Origin: Sabethes cyaneus | Lineage: Eukaryota; Arthropoda; Insecta; Diptera; Culicidae | Direction: 5' to 3' | Assembly: GCF_943734655.1 (NCBI RefSeq) | Contig: NC_071355.1 | Span: 210,327,103 to 210,391,102 of the forward strand | Length of the DNA: 64,000 nt | Program-made: the position numbers and the translations under genes | Notes under the pieces: generated by a model | Databases searched by the model: none | Told to the model about the DNA's origin: nothing | Seen by the model: the letters and a program-made list of their open reading frames with translations, nothing else | Part shown: positions 61,696 through 64,000 of the stretch, in pieces | How positions within the stretch are numbered: position 1 is the stretch's first letter | How the letters are laid out: each line of letters begins with the position of its first letter

Positions 61696-61789
61696 GCTTC
61701 AATAAAAATTGACTCAGAAAAGAATATCTTGTATTTTCTTATTTTAAACACTTTTTCAAAGGATATTCGAACTTATTGAACACCCTGTA

Positions 61790-62027
61790 CATGTCCCTTC
61801 CATTGTACTCTCGCTATACGACAGCAATGTGTAACCAGGGAAAAAATGTGTGTGTGTGTTTTTTTACCAGCATCTAAGAAGATACGGTGCTATCAGACAC
61901 CTAAGAAGACAACTCAGGGAGTGAGTTTGGTATCCCGACCCCCCTAATGGGACGTTAGGATCCAGACCTACTAAAACCCTACTCGAGTCTCCAGCCTCAA
62001 TCCCCCTCTGGCACCACCTTATCGGTA
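61790..62027. other. 3' UTR region of the R1-like element and flank
   Basis: Includes a (GT)n run near 61848-61860. The part next to 62028 is probably the minus-strand 3' UTR of the R1-clade element. Confidence 0.4.
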
Positions 62028-63988
62028 TTACTTCAGGGAGGGGCTATTGTGCTTAACGCACACTCTGAGACTCTGCTGGACTATGGTAGTTAGGCTATTT
62101 ACTCGCCGTTGATCGGCTCTCCAGCGGTTTTGTAGCTCAAGTACAATCTGGGTAGCTGCCGCATTGACTGCTCCCCAGACGTCCGAGCTAAAACACATCC
62201 TTTGGACTAAGTTATCTTCATCCATGCATTCGGGACATGTGGGGGACTTCGCATGCCCGAACTCGTGCAGATACTGTCTAAAACGACCATGCCCTGACAG
62301 AATCTGTGTCAGGTGGAAGCAGACTTTGCGTGGCGCCTGTCGACCCATCCGGATACCTCCGGGATAAGTCGATGTGTCCACCGGCCCTCTGTGAAATCAG
62401 ACCATGCCCTCTGCCATGTGGTAATCGAGGCCGATCTTGTGGTACTTCGTATGCCTCTAATTCCACGTTGGGTGAAGCACTCTACGTCTCCACTGATGAT
62501 GATGCCAATAGGCATCATACCCGCTAAGACGCAGATTGAGTCATATGAAACTGTGCGATACGCACTCGCCACTCTCAAATACATGAAACGATAGGTGCTT
62601 TCCAACTTACCTAGGTAGCTTTTGGTTCCTAACGCCGTTGACCACACCTGCTTGCCATACCTAAGTATGGACTGGACCACGTTGGCTAAAAGCATTCGCT
62701 TGCTGCCATATACCGCAGAGCTATTAGACATAATACGAGAAAATGCCGAAATAGCTGTGGAAGACTTCTTGCAGGCATAGTCGACGTGGCTCCCGAACTT
62801 GAGTTAGTCGTCGACCATGACTCCCAGTAGTTTTAAGGACCGCGTTGACGAAATAGTGCAATCTCTGACGCTGATATTTGCTTGCCGCACCGACTTGCGG
62901 TTAGTCACCACGATAACCTCCGTTTTATGATGCGCTAGCTCCAGTTTCCTGAAGCGCATCCAGTCTTCGACAGTGCTTATAGAATGGGCAGCCGTCAACT
63001 CAACTTCTCTGATAGATTCACCGTAGACTTTCAAGGTGATGTCATCCGCAAAGCCGACAATCACAACCCCTACAGGGAACTTTAGCTTCAACACGTCGTC
63101 ATACATGACGTTCCACAACACCGGGCCCAGTATGGAACCTTGCGGAACCCCTGCGGTGATTGGAACGCACTTCTGACCCTCCTCCGTGTTGTAGCATAGC
63201 ACACGATTCTGAGAATAATTTTCCAGAATCCTGTACAGTGACATCGGCACTTGGACGTTCCGAAGCGAATTGGCTATGGAGTACCAACTAGCGCTATTAA
63301 ACGCATTTTTCACGTCGAGCGTGACAATTTCGCAATAGCAGATACCCGTTCTCTTGCGTTGGATTGCCAACTCGGCTGTCTTAGTGACAGACAAGATGGC
63401 ATCCACCGTAGATTTGCCTTTTCGGAAGCCGAATTGGTTCCTTGATAGACCGTTTGTACCCTTAGTGTACTGTACGAGTCTGTTAAGGATAACCCTCTCC
63501 AGTACCTTGCCGGCAGTATCGAGCAGACAGATCGGCATATATGACGAGGGGACACCCGGAGGTTTTCCCGGCTTCGGCAATAGGACCAGGTTCTGTCGCT
63601 TCCATCTGTTCGGGAAGTGGCCATCTTCCAGGCATCTACTCATTACTGTTCTCAATAATTCGGGAGCCTCTAAAATAGCCGCCTTAATGGCCAAATTCGG
63701 GATTCCGTCTGATCCTGGTGCCTTGCTCTCTTTTACGGATTTAGCGATCTCAATGAGTTCCTCGTTCGCAACCGTTGCTTCCTCCCTGACCTCTAAACTG
63801 CCGTCGCCCACGTTACTTTGGATGTTCGGCTGAGAGGCCGACCATCTTACGCTATGGTCTGAGATACTGGAACGTCGGCCGTGAGACGACTCAGCAGCCT
63901 GAGGCCAGGGCCTTGGCTCGTGGCGTGGATAGAGGCCCTCGATGATCCGCTCTAGCATCTCTGGCGATCGCTCTGCGGGCGCCATCAC
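62028..63988 (-). pseudogene. R1-clade non-LTR retrotransposon, RT and C-terminus
   Basis: Minus-strand frame entering from the right edge: an RT linker, SKAPGSDGIPNLAIK, LVLLPKPGKPPG, LDTAGKVLERVILNRL, NQFGFRKGKSTVDAI, VTLDVKNAFNSASW (palm aspartate), ITAGVPQGSILGPVLWNVMY and GFADDITL (catalytic FADD near 63048). A TAA follows GVMVDD near 62802 and the frame continues as LKFGSHVDYACK. A second break near 62330-62380 precedes LTQILSGHGRFRQYLHEFGH and the C-terminal zinc knuckle CPECMDEDN, where a cysteine pair is retained. The linker and the PQG and FADD motifs are those of R1/TRAS-type elements. The 5' half with the endonuclease is outside the window. Confidence 0.85.
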
Positions 63989-64000
63989 GCCCTTGGTCTT

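Larger units (their letters stand above)
59193..61787. mobile_element. Region bounded by Tc1/mariner-like termini
   Basis: TACAGGGTGTTCAA at 59191-59204 is the exact reverse complement of 61776-61789; the outer TA fits a Tc1/mariner target duplication and CAGGGTGTTC is a common terminus of that superfamily. The 2.6-kb distance is twice the usual length, explained by inserted SINE and simple repeats. A transposase fragment follows the left terminus. The ends could also belong to two separate copies. Confidence 0.6.

Overview
The window reads as a piece of an insect genome, most likely a culicine mosquito (Aedes-like). This is an inference from the mix of elements: RTE-clade and LOA/Lian-like non-LTR retrotransposons, an R1-clade retrotransposon, DD37E-type Tc1/mariner transposases, many TA-flanked MITEs, tRNA-derived SINEs, very long AT-rich stretches without genes, and a retro-copied RpS27A. 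There is no operon-like organisation. The long glutamine/threonine/arginine/aspartate and cysteine/leucine/serine/valine reading frames in the middle are only translations of a tetranucleotide microsatellite.

Layout. 0-4.4 kb: a repeat fragment, a dead DD37E transposase, then the one strong candidate for a host coding exon (minus strand, polyalanine plus an eh1-like motif and a good splice donor) with GC-richer, GAGA-motif-bearing upstream DNA. 4.4-8.5 kb: AT-rich DNA with two TIR-type repeats. 8.5-17 kb: broken RTE elements, including a 450-bp inverted pair about 2 kb apart and a palindrome made from a transposase fragment, followed by a 3.3-kb hAT-like element with 8-bp target duplications. 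17-21.6 kb: apparently low-copy DNA with no gene I can name. 21.6-26.1 kb: two head-to-tail copies of a composite repeat, each carrying a minisatellite of about 144-bp units. 26.1-33.6 kb: a nested transposon stack (a long-arm foldback element split by a LOA retrotransposon, itself split by a TIR element that holds an RNase H fragment split by two MITEs; the right arm of the foldback is split by a further MITE).

36.5-39.2 kb is a pure (CTGT)659 array of 2,636 bp, flanked by simple-sequence-like DNA to 41.3 kb. 45.0-46.9 kb is a second member of the MITE family seen at 32.7 kb, with a SINE inside. 47.25-50.62 kb is a complete RTE element with 13-bp target duplications and only small lesions. 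51-54.5 kb carries further RTE fragments. 57.4-58.7 kb has a possible zinc-finger-like exon and a processed RpS27A pseudogene. 59.2-61.8 kb is bounded by Tc1/mariner-like inverted termini. 62-64 kb is the 3' half of an R1-clade element running off the right edge.

Almost every recognisable coding sequence belongs to mobile DNA and nearly all copies are inactivated. The most informative features are structural: nested insertions whose original target sites can be read from sibling copies in the same window, and repeat arrays of unusual purity.
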